Source of the DNA: Methanobacterium petrolearium
GTDB lineage: Archaea; Methanobacteriota; Methanobacteria; Methanobacteriales; Methanobacteriaceae
Length of the DNA: 64,000 bases
NCBI RefSeq assembly: GCF_017873625.1
Contig: NZ_JAGGKL010000003.1
Span: 62,001 to 126,000 of the forward strand
Direction: 5' to 3'
In this document: positions 43,630 through 55,521 of the stretch, piece by piece
How positions within the stretch are numbered: position 1 is the first letter of the stretch
How the letters are laid out: the number at the start of each line of letters is the position of its first letter
Position numbers and translations under genes: made by a program
The notes under the pieces: model-generated
The model's database searches: none
What the model was told of the DNA's origin: nothing
The model's input: only the letters and a program-made list of their open reading frames with translations

Positions 43630-44286
43630 GTGAAAATATCGATTGTAACTGATGGATCATATGGTGAACGGGCCCATGCAACTATTAAAGAAGAATTCAA
43701 CTGTGATTACATCATGATGGATGCACCAACATCCACGTTTATGGATGAAATTGATCTTCCATCTGAAACCCTTGCACAACTTGAAAATGCAGACATAATT
43801 ATAACCTACACTTTACATCCAGATTTAACACTAGATTTGGTTGATGCCCTGCATGATAAAGTGGAATGGATAATAGTGGGAGCTTGGAGGGGTGATGGTT
43901 TCAAAAACCAGTTAGAAAAATATGGAAATGTAACCTGCCCTGAAAACATGTGTGATCTTTCTGAAAATGGTAACCCTATCTTTGATGAATTTGTATCCAA
44001 ATTTGGACAACCAATAGTCAGAGTAAACTGCCAGGGTGATAAGGTGGTTGACGTAAAAGTTTTAAGATGCTCTCCATGTGGCAGCACCAGATTTGTTGCT
44101 GAGGAGATGGTGGGGGAACCTACAGAAACCCTACCAGTTAGGGCAGGACTTCGAATACAACATTATCCATGTCGAGCACCCAAGATGAGACTTTTCGCCG
44201 ATGATGAATGTAAGAAAGAACTTGCTGCTAATTTCCATAAAAAAGCCTTTGAAAATGCCCTAAAAAAGGATAACAATGCTGATTAA
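43630..44286 (+). CDS. DUF166 family protein
   Basis: The 218-residue protein belongs to DUF166, a methanogen-centred family that databases sometimes label thymidylate synthase-like. Features are a Rossmann-like start (KISIVTDGSYGERAHATI) and several conserved cysteines (NVTCPENMCDL, LRCSPCGSTRFVAEEM, IQHYPCRAPKM) that suggest a metal or Fe-S site. The start is GTG at 43630 after GGAAGTTTCAAA. It sits between argB and argC, which hints at a link to arginine or amino-acid metabolism, but no reaction is established. I would not call it thymidylate synthase from this evidence. Confidence 0.85.
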   Translation: MKISIVTDGSYGERAHATIKEEFNCDYIMMDAPTSTFMDEIDLPSETLAQLENADIIITYTLHPDLTLDLVDALHDKVEWIIVGAWRGDGFKNQLEKYGNVTCPENMCDLSENGNPIFDEFVSKFGQPIVRVNCQGDKVVDVKVLRCSPCGSTRFVAEEMVGEPTETLPVRAGLRIQHYPCRAPKMRLFADDECKKELAANFHKKAFENALKKDNNAD

Positions 44287-44396
44287 ATATAATAGTGGAA
44301 ATTACCAGCCCCTTAATCCAAATTACATGATGAAAATAATTATTTAAGGGTAATGATTTAATAGGCACTTTGCTAAAAAGTAACAATGTGAGAAAT

Positions 44397-45407
44397 ATGT
44401 TAGAAGTAGCGATTATTGGAGCCAGTGGTTACACCGGAGGAGAACTTTTAAGGTTTCTTGATGTTCACAGCAAAGTGGAAGTAGTTGCAGCCACTTCCCG
44501 ACAGTATGCAGACACTCCCATAAGAAAGGTACATCCTCACCTGCATGATCTGGATTTAAATTTTTTAGATAAATCACCATCAGATTTGGATGTTGATTTG
44601 GCCTTCACCGCCACACCTCACGGCGCTTCCATGAATATTGTTCCCGAACTAGTAGAAAAAGGAATCAAAGTGGTTGATCTCAGTGGAGATTACCGATTCG
44701 ATGATATTGCTATTTATGAGAAATGGTACGGTTTAAAACATAAAAAACCGCTGGAAGCTGTTTATGGATTACCCGAGATGTATCGAGAGGAAATTAAACG
44801 AGCTTATCTTGTTGCTAACCCTGGATGCTATCCCACTGGTGCCATACTAGCTGGCATTCCCCTGGTAAAAAATGGTATCACTGACACTCTAATTGCTGAC
44901 TCTAAAAGTGGAGTGAGTGGTGCTGGGATCAATCCAACCCCAGTTACACATTACCCCAACATTGGTGACAATCTGGTACCATACGCAGTGACCACACACC
45001 GCCACATGCCTGAAATCCAGGAAAAACTACAAAAATACGGAAATGTTCGCGTATCATTCACTCCACATCTAATACCTGCTATTAGGGGGATTATAACCAC
45101 ATTACATTGTTTCCCAAATAAAGAAATTACTCCATCTGAAGTTCAGGAAATATATAAAGAGGAATATCAAAATGAACCATTCATCCGGGTGCTTGAAGAA
45201 GGTGAAATTCCAAGATTAAGTTCCGTGCGTGGATCAAATTTCTGCCATATTGGCTGCTTTGAAATTGATGAAAACGGTAGATTAGTTGTTATTTCTGCTA
45301 TTGATAATCTGGTTAAGGGTGCTTCAGGTGTGGCAGTTCAAAATATGAATCTTATGTGCGGATTCCCCGAAACAATGTCCCTGGAAGCTGTGGGTTTACA
45401 TCCCTAA
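44397..45407 (+). CDS. argC: N-acetyl-gamma-glutamyl-phosphate reductase
   Basis: This enzyme reduces N-acetylglutamyl phosphate with NADPH, the step after argB. The protein is 336 residues. The NADP motif is IIGASGYTGGELLRFL (about 6-21). The catalytic Cys lies in VANPGCYPTGAIL (about 147) and the substrate region is SKSGVSGAGINPT (about 174). VRGSNFCHIG and IDNLVKGASGVAVQNMNLM close the protein. I chose ATG 44397 because it gives the family start MLEVAIIGASGY and has GTGAG ahead. A TTG at 44370 extends the frame by 9 residues. Confidence 0.97.
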   Translation: MLEVAIIGASGYTGGELLRFLDVHSKVEVVAATSRQYADTPIRKVHPHLHDLDLNFLDKSPSDLDVDLAFTATPHGASMNIVPELVEKGIKVVDLSGDYRFDDIAIYEKWYGLKHKKPLEAVYGLPEMYREEIKRAYLVANPGCYPTGAILAGIPLVKNGITDTLIADSKSGVSGAGINPTPVTHYPNIGDNLVPYAVTTHRHMPEIQEKLQKYGNVRVSFTPHLIPAIRGIITTLHCFPNKEITPSEVQEIYKEEYQNEPFIRVLEEGEIPRLSSVRGSNFCHIGCFEIDENGRLVVISAIDNLVKGASGVAVQNMNLMCGFPETMSLEAVGLHP

Positions 45408-45551
45408 ACCTTTATAAACTTTGATCCATATAATTTATGAAAAGATCGTGAAAGAATAAAGTGAAAAACTCTTACTAATCACCGATACTCAATTTATTCT
45501 TCCTATAAACCTTTAATACTTCCAATAAGAATTATGTTGGTTGAGGTAAAT

Positions 45552-46046
45552 ATGAAAATAATTGTTTTGTTTTATTCAAGGAGTAGGAAAACGGCTCTGG
45601 TGGCCAAGATCCTAGCCAAGGAAGTGAATGGAGATACTCAGGAAATAATTGACCTGAATGATAGACAGGGCCCATTAAACTATTTAAAGGCTTCAGTGGA
45701 TGCTTTTCGTGAAAATAAGACTGTAATCAAGCCAGAAACAGTAGATCTCACAAATTATGATCTAATCTACTTGGGAAGTCCCACATGGGCAGGTAAACCA
45801 GCACCAGCAATTATCACCCTCATTGACCACTGTAATTTCATTGGTAAAGATGTTATTTTATTTGCCACCATGGGTGGCTCTGGTGGTCAGAAAGTTATCA
45901 ACCGCATGAAAGAAAAAATAGAACCCCGGGGAGGGCGAATGATTAAATCATTCCTGGTGAAAACTGGTGGCAAGAAAATGGAAGAATTGGTTGAAGATGT
46001 TAAAGAAATCATCCGAGATGAAGATCTCCCTATATATGGAATATAA
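45552..46046 (+). CDS. Flavodoxin-family protein
   Basis: The protein is about 164 residues. It has a flavodoxin fold with the FMN phosphate loop FYSRSRKTALVAKILAKEV (about 6-24), the LGSPTWAGKPAPAI loop (about 73-86) and FATMGGSGGQKVINRM. The first loop has S-R-S-R-K-T instead of the classical T-x-T-G-x-T, as in flavodoxin_4-like proteins. It probably carries electrons or reduces quinone-like substrates in the cytoplasm. I chose ATG 45552 because GAGGT lies 4 bases before it; ATG 45534 is upstream. Confidence 0.87.
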   Translation: MKIIVLFYSRSRKTALVAKILAKEVNGDTQEIIDLNDRQGPLNYLKASVDAFRENKTVIKPETVDLTNYDLIYLGSPTWAGKPAPAIITLIDHCNFIGKDVILFATMGGSGGQKVINRMKEKIEPRGGRMIKSFLVKTGGKKMEELVEDVKEIIRDEDLPIYGI

Positions 46047-46125
46047 ATTTAACATATTATGACAAGGAATTAAATTTATAATAATAAATTAATCTTGAGA
46101 TAAATAGTTAAAACTGGTGATTTAA

Positions 46126-46965
46126 TTGATAAATTATGAAAGATTCTTAGAATCCTACAAACCCCTCATCGCTGTTCCAGTGGTAATCACCATTATCGCT
46201 TTGATATTAGTAGCCACTCTTGGACTTCAGCAAGGCATAGAACTTAAAGGTGGAACTACTGCCGTGGTACAACTGGAAAAACCCATTAGTCAAAATGAAT
46301 TAGACACATTGATTAGTGAGGGTATGTCCACACAACAGGTTGATGTTACAATTAGTAACAATCAGGCCAATGTGGAAATCGCTGGTGATGTCAGTATTGT
46401 TAAATTAACATCTGTCCTGGAGGGAACAGGGAATATAACCAGCTATCATTCAGTTGGTCCGGTATTGGGTAAAGAATCAATGACACAAGTATACTATGCA
46501 CTTGCTTTCGCATTCATCTTCATGAGTATAACTGTTTTCATAATTTTCCGAAATTTCGTGCCCAGCTTAGCAGTTATATTCGCTGCCCTCTCTGACATTA
46601 TAATTGCCCTAGGTGGTATGGCCCTATTCGGAATCCCCCTTTCAGTAGCTTCAGTAGGAGCAATACTCATGTTAATTGGTTACAGTGTAGACACTGACAT
46701 CCTGCTCACCACCCGAATCCTTAAAAGAAAAGAAGGCACAGTAACTGAAAGAGCTGTAGAAGCCATTAAAACAGGTTTAACCATGGCAGCCGCAGCCATT
46801 GGTTCTATGGTGGCGCTTTACCTGGTAGTGGTATTCATGATCCCTGCTGCCCAGACCTTGGCTGATATAGCTGCCGTGTTGATCATCGGTTTAACCGCAG
46901 ATATTCTGGCCACCTGGCTTATGAACCTTGGAATACTTAGATGGTACGTGGAGGCACGAAAATGA
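46126..46965 (+). CDS. secF: Protein translocase subunit SecF
   Basis: This is the 279-residue membrane subunit of the archaeal SecDF complex, which assists Sec-dependent export. It has one N-terminal helix (about 15-34), an extracytoplasmic domain (about 35-115) with QQGIELKGGTTAVVQL, and five further helices (VYYALAFAFIFMSITVF, VGAILMLIGYSVDTDILLTT with the conserved D-x-D region, then AAAIGSMVALYLVVVFM). The start is TTG 46126, preceded by GGTGATTTAA. Its stop overlaps the secD start (ATGA). Archaea lack SecA, so the energy must come from the ion gradient (inference from bacterial SecDF). Confidence 0.93.
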   Translation: MINYERFLESYKPLIAVPVVITIIALILVATLGLQQGIELKGGTTAVVQLEKPISQNELDTLISEGMSTQQVDVTISNNQANVEIAGDVSIVKLTSVLEGTGNITSYHSVGPVLGKESMTQVYYALAFAFIFMSITVFIIFRNFVPSLAVIFAALSDIIIALGGMALFGIPLSVASVGAILMLIGYSVDTDILLTTRILKRKEGTVTERAVEAIKTGLTMAAAAIGSMVALYLVVVFMIPAAQTLADIAAVLIIGLTADILATWLMNLGILRWYVEARK

Positions 46966-48170
46966 AATACGATAAATTCATCAAAGACAAACGGTTCATT
47001 CTTCTTGTCGTGCTGGTCATTGGGAGTATAGCTGCTATTTCAGTTTTTGGTATCCAGCAAGGGCTGGATCTTAAAGGCGGATCAGTAATACAGCTTCAGC
47101 TTGAAAAACCAGTGGACACCACCACCATGAACACAGTTACCGCTGTTCTGGATAAAAGGCTGAACATATTTGGTGTTAAAGATGTTAAGGTATACTCCAG
47201 TGGAAATCAGAATGTAATTGTGGAAATTGCTGGTGTGGAACCAGAGGATGTTGCCAAGATCGTGGGATCTAATGGTAAATTTGAAGCCAAAATTAACAAC
47301 CAAACTGCCCTGGTAGGATCTGATATCACCAGTGTACAACCATACCAGGTTACTGGAACCGAGTGGCAGGTTCCCTTTAAAGTATCTCTGGAAGGTGCCA
47401 ATCGTTTTGCTGAAGTAGCTGAAGGTCAGGCTGGCACTCCTGTAGAGATGTACCTTGATGACCAACTCATAACATCACCAGAACTTTCTGCAGAACTGGC
47501 CAATGGACAACCATCCACTGAAGTGATGATCAGTGGTGCTGAAAGCACCAAAGAAGAGGCACAGACAGAAGCTAAGAGTATTCAAACATTATTACAATCT
47601 GGTGCTCTCCCTGTTAAAGTGGAAATTGTTGGTGTTAGCAGTGTTTCAGCCGAACTTGGTGATCAGTTTATAAACGGAGCAATCGTAGCTGGATTATTAG
47701 CACTGGTGGTTATTGCAGCCATTATAATTCTAAGATACCGTACACCATTACTGGTTATTCCCATTATGTTAACCAGTATCGCAGAACTCATCCTGGTATT
47801 GGGAACTGCTGCTGTAATACACTGGAACATTGACCTGGCAGCAATTGCCGGTATACTGGCAGCCATTGGTACTGGTGTAGATGACCAGATCATCATCACC
47901 GATGAAGTGCTTAAAGGATTCCAGGAGAAAAAACGCTTTTCCGGTGTTCGCAACCAGATAAAGAAAGCCTTCTTTATCATATTCGCTGCTGCAGGTACTC
48001 TCATTGCGGCAATGTTGCCTCTGGCATATATTGGTTTCAGTAGAGGAGCCACTGGAATAGGTGTTCTGTCTGGATTTGCATTCACCACTGTCCTGGGAGT
48101 GCTTGTTGGAATTTTCATCACCAGACCAGTTTATGCTAAATTTGTTGAACTAATGTTGGATAAACGATAA
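46962..48170 (+). CDS. secD: Protein translocase subunit SecD
   Basis: This 402-residue partner of SecF has one N-terminal helix (about 11-29), QQGLDLKGGSVIQLQLEKP (about 33-51), a large extracytoplasmic domain (to about 225) and five C-terminal helices (GAIVAGLLALVVIAAIIILR, AGILAAIGTGVDDQIIITDE carrying the conserved acidic pair, IFAAAGTLIAAMLPLAYIGF). The start ATG 46962 follows GGAGG and overlaps the secF stop, so synthesis is coupled. An upstream ATG frame inside secF (46941) is less likely. The order secF-secD is common in archaea. Confidence 0.93.
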   Translation: MKYDKFIKDKRFILLVVLVIGSIAAISVFGIQQGLDLKGGSVIQLQLEKPVDTTTMNTVTAVLDKRLNIFGVKDVKVYSSGNQNVIVEIAGVEPEDVAKIVGSNGKFEAKINNQTALVGSDITSVQPYQVTGTEWQVPFKVSLEGANRFAEVAEGQAGTPVEMYLDDQLITSPELSAELANGQPSTEVMISGAESTKEEAQTEAKSIQTLLQSGALPVKVEIVGVSSVSAELGDQFINGAIVAGLLALVVIAAIIILRYRTPLLVIPIMLTSIAELILVLGTAAVIHWNIDLAAIAGILAAIGTGVDDQIIITDEVLKGFQEKKRFSGVRNQIKKAFFIIFAAAGTLIAAMLPLAYIGFSRGATGIGVLSGFAFTTVLGVLVGIFITRPVYAKFVELMLDKR

Positions 48171-48413
48171 CAAAAAAAATCTTTATCCAAACCTTTTTTA
48201 ATTTTTTAAAGATTAATTTCATGCAATTCATTACTTTATACAGTTTATAGTTTGAAAATTTATGTAACTCCTTATTTTATCACTTTCTAGTTGAAGAAAG
48301 GTTTAACAGATCATAAATCATTTTTTTAACATTTACCAATCAGTTGGATTAATGGATAATCTTATAAAATATTATTTGAATAAATAATCTTATAGAACTG
48401 GTAAGGGTGAAGT
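48171..48413. terminator. Spacer with T-rich transcript end after secD
   Basis: Shortly after the secD stop there are T-rich tracts (CCTTTTTTAATTTTTTAAAG, about 48193-48211), the usual type of archaeal terminator. No gene is seen before pyrI. Confidence 0.4.
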
Positions 48414-48881
48414 ATGAAAACTCCTAAGGAATTGAAGGTAAAGCCCATTAAAAATGGTACGGTTATTGATCATATAAGTGCAAATAACGCCCTTAAAGTC
48501 CTTAAAATATTGGGGCTTCCTCGCCCAGAGACTGGATTGACCCTGGCCATGAATGTCCATTCCAGTCAGATGGGAAGTAAGGACATTGTCAAGATAGAGG
48601 GAAGGGAACTTGCATCAAGAGAAGTGGATGAAATTGCCCTTATAGCCCCCCAAGCTACAATAAATATTATAAGAAATTATGAAATTGTGGGAAAAGGTAA
48701 AGTTACTCTTTTAGATGAAATTAACAGTATTTTAACTTGTTCTAATCCCAACTGTATCACCAACACCAATGAACCGGTTGAAACTCGCTTCATTGTGCTA
48801 AACAAGGAACCTTTGATCCTTCGCTGTCATTACTGTGAACGAATCATGGATCAAAGTGATGTTGAAACCCAATTCAAGTAA
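48414..48881 (+). CDS. pyrI: Aspartate carbamoyltransferase regulatory chain
   Basis: The 155-residue allosteric subunit of ATCase joins catalytic trimers and binds nucleotide effectors in pyrimidine synthesis. The N-terminal allosteric domain has VKPIKNGTVIDHISANNALK (about 7-26). The C-terminal zinc domain has four Cys in CSNPNCIT (about 114 and 119) and CHYCERI (about 142 and 145). All four ligands are intact. ATG follows AAGGGTGAAGT. pyrB is not in the window, so the subunits are encoded apart. Confidence 0.96.
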   Translation: MKTPKELKVKPIKNGTVIDHISANNALKVLKILGLPRPETGLTLAMNVHSSQMGSKDIVKIEGRELASREVDEIALIAPQATINIIRNYEIVGKGKVTLLDEINSILTCSNPNCITNTNEPVETRFIVLNKEPLILRCHYCERIMDQSDVETQFK

Positions 48882-49123
48882 TTTAATATCCATAGAGTTC
48901 CATGGAGTAGGATATCTAGAGACATGTTCGAGACATATTCATTGTTATAGTAGCGAAATTATTCATTAGACATAATCGTTTTTATCGAGACATAAATATT
49001 CATTTTTATTCAAATCCATCCATATCTGATTAGTAACAAACTAATCGCATTTCCATTAACCATTTATAAAAAAAGGTATTGGTGATGATTATGGAATAAT
49101 ATGGTAAAAAGGGGGACAATATA

Positions 49124-49534
49124 ATGAAAAATGCACGCGAAATAATAGAAATCAGAACTTCCCAGAGGGTTGAAATATTGGATATCACCAGGGAAGTTGA
49201 AGGGATTTTGTCACAGTTTGGTGTTAAAGAGGGATTGTTAAATGTGTACAGCCGCCATTCCACATCAGGGGTAGTTATAAACGAAAATGAATCTGGTTTA
49301 ATTTCTGATTTTCAGATGGCCCTGGAAAAAATCATTCCTCAAGGTGCAGGTTACCATCACGACCGTATTGATAATAATGCAGACAGTCATATCCGAGGAT
49401 TCTTAATAGGGGGTAGTCAAACCGTACCTGTGGAAAATGGTACGATTATGCTGGGCACCTGGCAGAGTATTTTCTTTGTGGAACTGGACGGACCACGACA
49501 AAGAAAACTAACAGTGACAGTTATGGGTGAATGA
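49124..49534 (+). CDS. YjbQ/UPF0047 family protein
   Basis: The 136-residue single-domain protein has the UPF0047 signature: NVYSRHSTSGVVINENESGL (about 44-63), YHHDRIDNNADSHIRGFLIG (about 83-102) and LGTWQSIFFVELDGPRQRKL (about 114-133). The conserved His residues mark the metal-binding pocket. Some members have weak thiamine-phosphate synthase activity; the physiological role is not settled. ATG follows AGGGGGACAATATA. An AAAAG repeat array lies directly downstream. Confidence 0.92.
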   Translation: MKNAREIIEIRTSQRVEILDITREVEGILSQFGVKEGLLNVYSRHSTSGVVINENESGLISDFQMALEKIIPQGAGYHHDRIDNNADSHIRGFLIGGSQTVPVENGTIMLGTWQSIFFVELDGPRQRKLTVTVMGE

Positions 49535-49590
49535 AAACATTGGCATTAAACCAATGCTCATCAAGAAGCTCATCAAGAATGTACTTAAAT

Positions 49591-49715
49591 ATAATGAAAA
49601 ACATGAATTAAAAGAAAATTAAAAAGAAAAACATGAATTAAAAGAAAATTTAAAAGAAAAACATGAATTAAAAGAAAATTAAAAAGAAAAATATGAATTA
49701 AAAAGGAATTAAAAG
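49591..49715. repeat. 30-bp tandem repeat array, about four copies
   Basis: Units end at 49620, 49650, 49680 and 49710. Each holds AAACATGAATTAAAAGAAA or a one- or two-base variant; the last (49681-49710) is the most diverged and sequence after it fades out. Because the period divides by three, an artefactual minus-strand frame rich in FLLIHVF appears. On the plus strand the units contain in-frame stops in the ATG frame. The array fills the gap between the YjbQ gene and the next gene. Confidence 0.92.
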
Positions 49716-49753
49716 AATAATATGGATTATACGGGAAATAAGGGGTAAAATAA

Positions 49754-50140
49754 ATGATTACATTGGTTACCAACATAGAAAATTCCCACTTTGAAGAGGC
49801 ATTAACCAAAACCATGGCACAGAAAGTGGTTTTCATCTACGAATATCCTGCTGATAGAGATAAGTTTGAAACTCTATTTTCTGATTTGGATCTCTCAGAA
49901 GATCACGAACGTGAATATCATCATCAACCATTGGATGATCTGAAAATTGCCTCTGAGCAACTTAGGAAAATACTTTCAATTGCATTCAATGAGAGTTCAG
50001 ATATTTATTTCGCCCTGAAACCAGGGGCACTGGGTTTGCAAATCCTGCAAACAGCCCAACAATTTGATATTAAAAGTATTAAAAGGATTTATGTGATCCA
50101 GGGCGATAAATTAGATGATTTCAAGGCATGTGTTTGGTAA
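49754..50140 (+). CDS. Conserved-looking soluble protein of unknown function
   Basis: The 128-residue alpha/beta protein has MITLVTNIENSHFEEALTKT, a strand QKVVFIYEYP, a His/Asp-rich middle (SEDHEREYHHQPLDDLKIAS) and a second half FNESSDIYFALKPGALGLQI then KRIYVIQGDKLDDFKACVW. There is no membrane helix. I do not recognise a family or active site. The start ATG 49754 has AGGGGTAAAATAA ahead. The adjacent repeat array separates it from the YjbQ gene. Confidence 0.65.
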   Translation: MITLVTNIENSHFEEALTKTMAQKVVFIYEYPADRDKFETLFSDLDLSEDHEREYHHQPLDDLKIASEQLRKILSIAFNESSDIYFALKPGALGLQILQTAQQFDIKSIKRIYVIQGDKLDDFKACVW

Positions 50141-50267
50141 AAGCATGATAATCAGCTATATCTCCTAAATCTAAGAAAATCCTAAAAATCTAAGAAAAAT
50201 TCCAAAAAAAGTCCTAATGATCATTTAAAATTTTTAATATCTTTTCATAAAAAATTTTAAAAAAAAA

Positions 50268-51935
50268 TTATAATTTTGTAAATTCAACTTCCATTGCCAC
50301 CACTGGGTATTCCAGTTGGAAATTGGTGATGACCTCGGGATTCATCTCACCAAAGTATCCTGTGACCATAACCTCAGATGTTCCTTTTTTCACACCATTT
50401 AGCTGGGCACATCTTCCCATGATGAAGCTGGGATGATCAGAGTCTTGGATTTGCATTTCCAGGCCCAGATTATTTATGAATGAGTCAGTGATGGATTTGA
50501 TCTCGGTGAAGTTTGCCTGGGAATGGGTTACCATGCATGCCATCTTTTTAACTCCAAATGTCTTTGTCTCTTTTTCTGCATCAAGGAAAACTGTTTCCCC
50601 TACTTCAAAGATTTTCTGAGGAAGTTCTTCATGCTTGTTATCCTCCAAAAATTCCAGTAGACCATTCAAGAGGCTCTGGCGGATCATGGTCCGATCCTTA
50701 CTGATGGGCTGAGCAACTTCCACTCTCTCGGTCTCAGGGAGTTTCATCTTCTGGTAGTGATTTTCCTCATTGGTGAGCATGAGACTCATTACCTCTGCAA
50801 AGTCCAATCCATTCATAATTTCTCGGACATTCTGGTCGAAATCTATATAGAGATCTTCCCTGGCCACAGTAGCCACCTGAGGAAGTTCTGGAGTGATCTT
50901 ACGGAAACAGTACCCTATAGCAACGTTTTCTATAATGTCCACTTCGTGAAGGATGTCCACCCGGTACGGGGGAATTAAAACCCGTACTCTATCTTTATCA
51001 ATGACTTCAGCACCCAGTCGTACAGTGCGTAAAGCTTCCGCCACTTTTTCTGATGTTAATTGGATTCCAATAAGTTTTTCAGCATTTCGAACACTTACCA
51101 TGCGTTCTTTTGGTGTTAAATCCGGTCTGGTGAGTGTTTCATCAGGGTATATGTTTTCCATAGTCTGGATCTGTGCACCGGCTTCTGCGAAACTGGTGGC
51201 AATTATGTTCAAAGTACGCTCCACTGCTTGCTGGTCAGTTCCAGTAACATCCACAAAAAGATTTTTAGTATCAACCGTTAGTTTGGTGAGCTCTCCGTTG
51301 ATAATGGGTGGCATTGAAAGTATATTATCTTCTGAATCCATGATCAATGGGTACCGGTTATATTGATCTATAAGGTGAGCGTAGTCCTTTCCTTTCTTGT
51401 GTTGTTGTAGGATTTCCCGGAGAGTCATCTTTTCGTTCATTTCAAGGGGTACAAAGGACATTTCATCAGGATCAGCAGCCATATAACGGAATGGTCCTTT
51501 CAGAACGTCCAGATTGTGGATACCTATGGCTACCTTTTTCCTGTCCCGGCCTATGACCCAGTGAAGGTCTTCCTGAAAGTCCATGACCTGGCGGAGTTTG
51601 TTTTCATTGAGTTTTATGCCTAGTACCAGGCAGCATGCAGTGTAAGGTCGAATGTCCTTCAGTCCAGGATCAATGGTGATGCTGGTACCGGATGGTTCCA
51701 TTTGATAGTGAGGCAGTCCCTTTTCTATTTCTAAAAATCCCTTAAGTTCCCTGGCAACTCCTTCCACACTCAAATAATCAGGGCGGTTAGGGAAAAACTC
51801 CACTTTGACCTGTTCATCGTCATAATTCTCAATGTCACTGGCTATCATAGGTAATAAATCAATGAGTTTTTTCTGGTCTATTTTTTGATCTAATAATTCC
51901 TCTAAATCATCGTAGGTAAATGTTATAACAGGCAT
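50268..51935 (-). CDS. pheT: Phenylalanine--tRNA ligase beta subunit, archaeal type
   Basis: The 555-residue subunit is the archaeal/eukaryal short form that lacks the N-terminal EMAP-like and C-terminal anticodon domains of bacterial PheT. The B1 start is MPVITFTYDDLEELLDQKID, followed by FPNRPDYLSVEGVARELKGF (about 59-78). The editing B3/B4 region includes LHWVIGRDRKKVAIGIHNLD, the B5 region PPYRVDILHEVDIIENVAIG, and the class II-like domain RQSLLNGLLEFLEDNKHEEL. pheS is not in the window. The gene stands alone, with a promoter in the AT-rich stretch beyond 51936. Confidence 0.95.
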   Translation of the reverse strand: MPVITFTYDDLEELLDQKIDQKKLIDLLPMIASDIENYDDEQVKVEFFPNRPDYLSVEGVARELKGFLEIEKGLPHYQMEPSGTSITIDPGLKDIRPYTACCLVLGIKLNENKLRQVMDFQEDLHWVIGRDRKKVAIGIHNLDVLKGPFRYMAADPDEMSFVPLEMNEKMTLREILQQHKKGKDYAHLIDQYNRYPLIMDSEDNILSMPPIINGELTKLTVDTKNLFVDVTGTDQQAVERTLNIIATSFAEAGAQIQTMENIYPDETLTRPDLTPKERMVSVRNAEKLIGIQLTSEKVAEALRTVRLGAEVIDKDRVRVLIPPYRVDILHEVDIIENVAIGYCFRKITPELPQVATVAREDLYIDFDQNVREIMNGLDFAEVMSLMLTNEENHYQKMKLPETERVEVAQPISKDRTMIRQSLLNGLLEFLEDNKHEELPQKIFEVGETVFLDAEKETKTFGVKKMACMVTHSQANFTEIKSITDSFINNLGLEMQIQDSDHPSFIMGRCAQLNGVKKGTSEVMVTGYFGEMNPEVITNFQLEYPVVAMEVEFTKL

Positions 51936-52105
51936 ATATTTTTCCTCATTTTCTACTTTATTCCATCAAGTTTAAATTCATTTAGTAAATTCAATATTAT
52001 TCTAAGATTTAAACCCCAAAATAGATTTAATGAAATTAATTAATTAAATCCAATTTTACGAATTATGATACCATTAAACTCAATAATAAGCTCCGTTAAG
52101 TTTTA

Positions 52106-52462
52106 TTATAGGCCCAAGACCATTATAAAGAATAATGATTCAATTACGAAGTGAAAAGCACGATGTTGTAGGCGGTTCATTTCCAGTCCGGCAGCCTCTT
52201 GGTACAAGTCAACAACCAGATGGATGGTTGCAGCTAAAAATCCCACCTCCAATGATAAGAAAAGAATTGATAAAAGGACAAAGTGGAAAATAGCCTCCAA
52301 TACTTCATGAACTATCCACATTGCAATGTTAGAATTGGTAATTTCATGGATTAACCCTGCCAATAAGACATAGAAATCAAAAAACAGTTTCCAGAATATT
52401 TGGGTGTGCACTTCATCACTTATGGCCAGGATAACTGCAATGTAGAACCATAACATTTCCAT
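52106..52462 (-). CDS. Small membrane protein of unknown function
   Basis: The 118-residue protein has three to four hydrophobic helices (WFYIAVILAISDEV, FFDFYVLLAGLI, FHFVLLSILFLSLEVGFLA, FVIESLFFIMVLGL). It is unusually rich in membrane-embedded or adjacent His and Glu (IVHEVLEAIFHF, THLVVDLYQEAAGLEMN-like IHLVVDLYQEAAG), which could bind metal. There is no signal peptide beyond the first helix. I do not recognise the family. It lies between pheT and valS and is divergent from valS. Confidence 0.62.
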   Translation of the reverse strand: MEMLWFYIAVILAISDEVHTQIFWKLFFDFYVLLAGLIHEITNSNIAMWIVHEVLEAIFHFVLLSILFLSLEVGFLAATIHLVVDLYQEAAGLEMNRLQHRAFHFVIESLFFIMVLGL

Positions 52463-52570
52463 TTCACAATCACCGTTATATTTGTCGTTAATTTAAGGAT
52501 ATTCCTGTTTGTTAATGTTTTTATTTTAATATTTTTATTCACCTAATTGTATACAAACTATGACTATAAC

Positions 52571-52680
52571 TTAAACTACATCTAAGTTTAATAAAATTAT
52601 ATCCTAGTTTAAACTATATTCAAGTTTAATAAATTATAACCTTAGATTAAACTATATCCATTAGTTAATAAACCATAGAA
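52571..52680. promoter_or_regulatory. Degenerate 38-bp repeats and a 12-bp palindrome upstream of valS
   Basis: Three diverged copies of a motif, TTAAACTAYAT then AGTTTAATAAA-like sequence, follow one another with about 38-bp spacing. At the junction of copies one and two is the perfect palindrome TAGTTTAAACTA (52605-52616). A TATA-like CATATATATTTAA lies at about 52696-52708. The palindrome could bind a regulator; this is inference. Confidence 0.4.
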
Positions 52681-52784
52681 ATACTTAACTTGAAAGCATA
52701 TATATTTAATTTATACTAATTTAGCTACTAGTTTGGCTGATTCTAGAATTATTAATGATTTACCATTTTAAAGGAGTACCTAAG

Positions 52785-55469
<2,685 letters not shown>

Positions 55470-55521
55470 GTTTCTAACTGTTTTTTTAAAAAAGGGATTT
55501 TTAAAGAAAAGGGTGATGCAA

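Noticed and set aside
43630..44286. Thymidylate synthase
   Set aside because: The label comes with the DUF166 family name, but the catalytic motifs of ThyA or ThyX are not present.
47663..48121. 152-codon minus-strand frame
   Set aside because: It is antisense to the membrane domain of secD and shows no family features.
49591..49715. CRISPR array
   Set aside because: Units are directly adjacent with no spacers and there are no cas genes nearby.
49585..49836. 83-codon minus-strand frame rich in FLLIHVF repeats
   Set aside because: It is produced by the 30-bp tandem array and overlaps the start of the real 49.75-kb gene; it has no ribosome-binding site.
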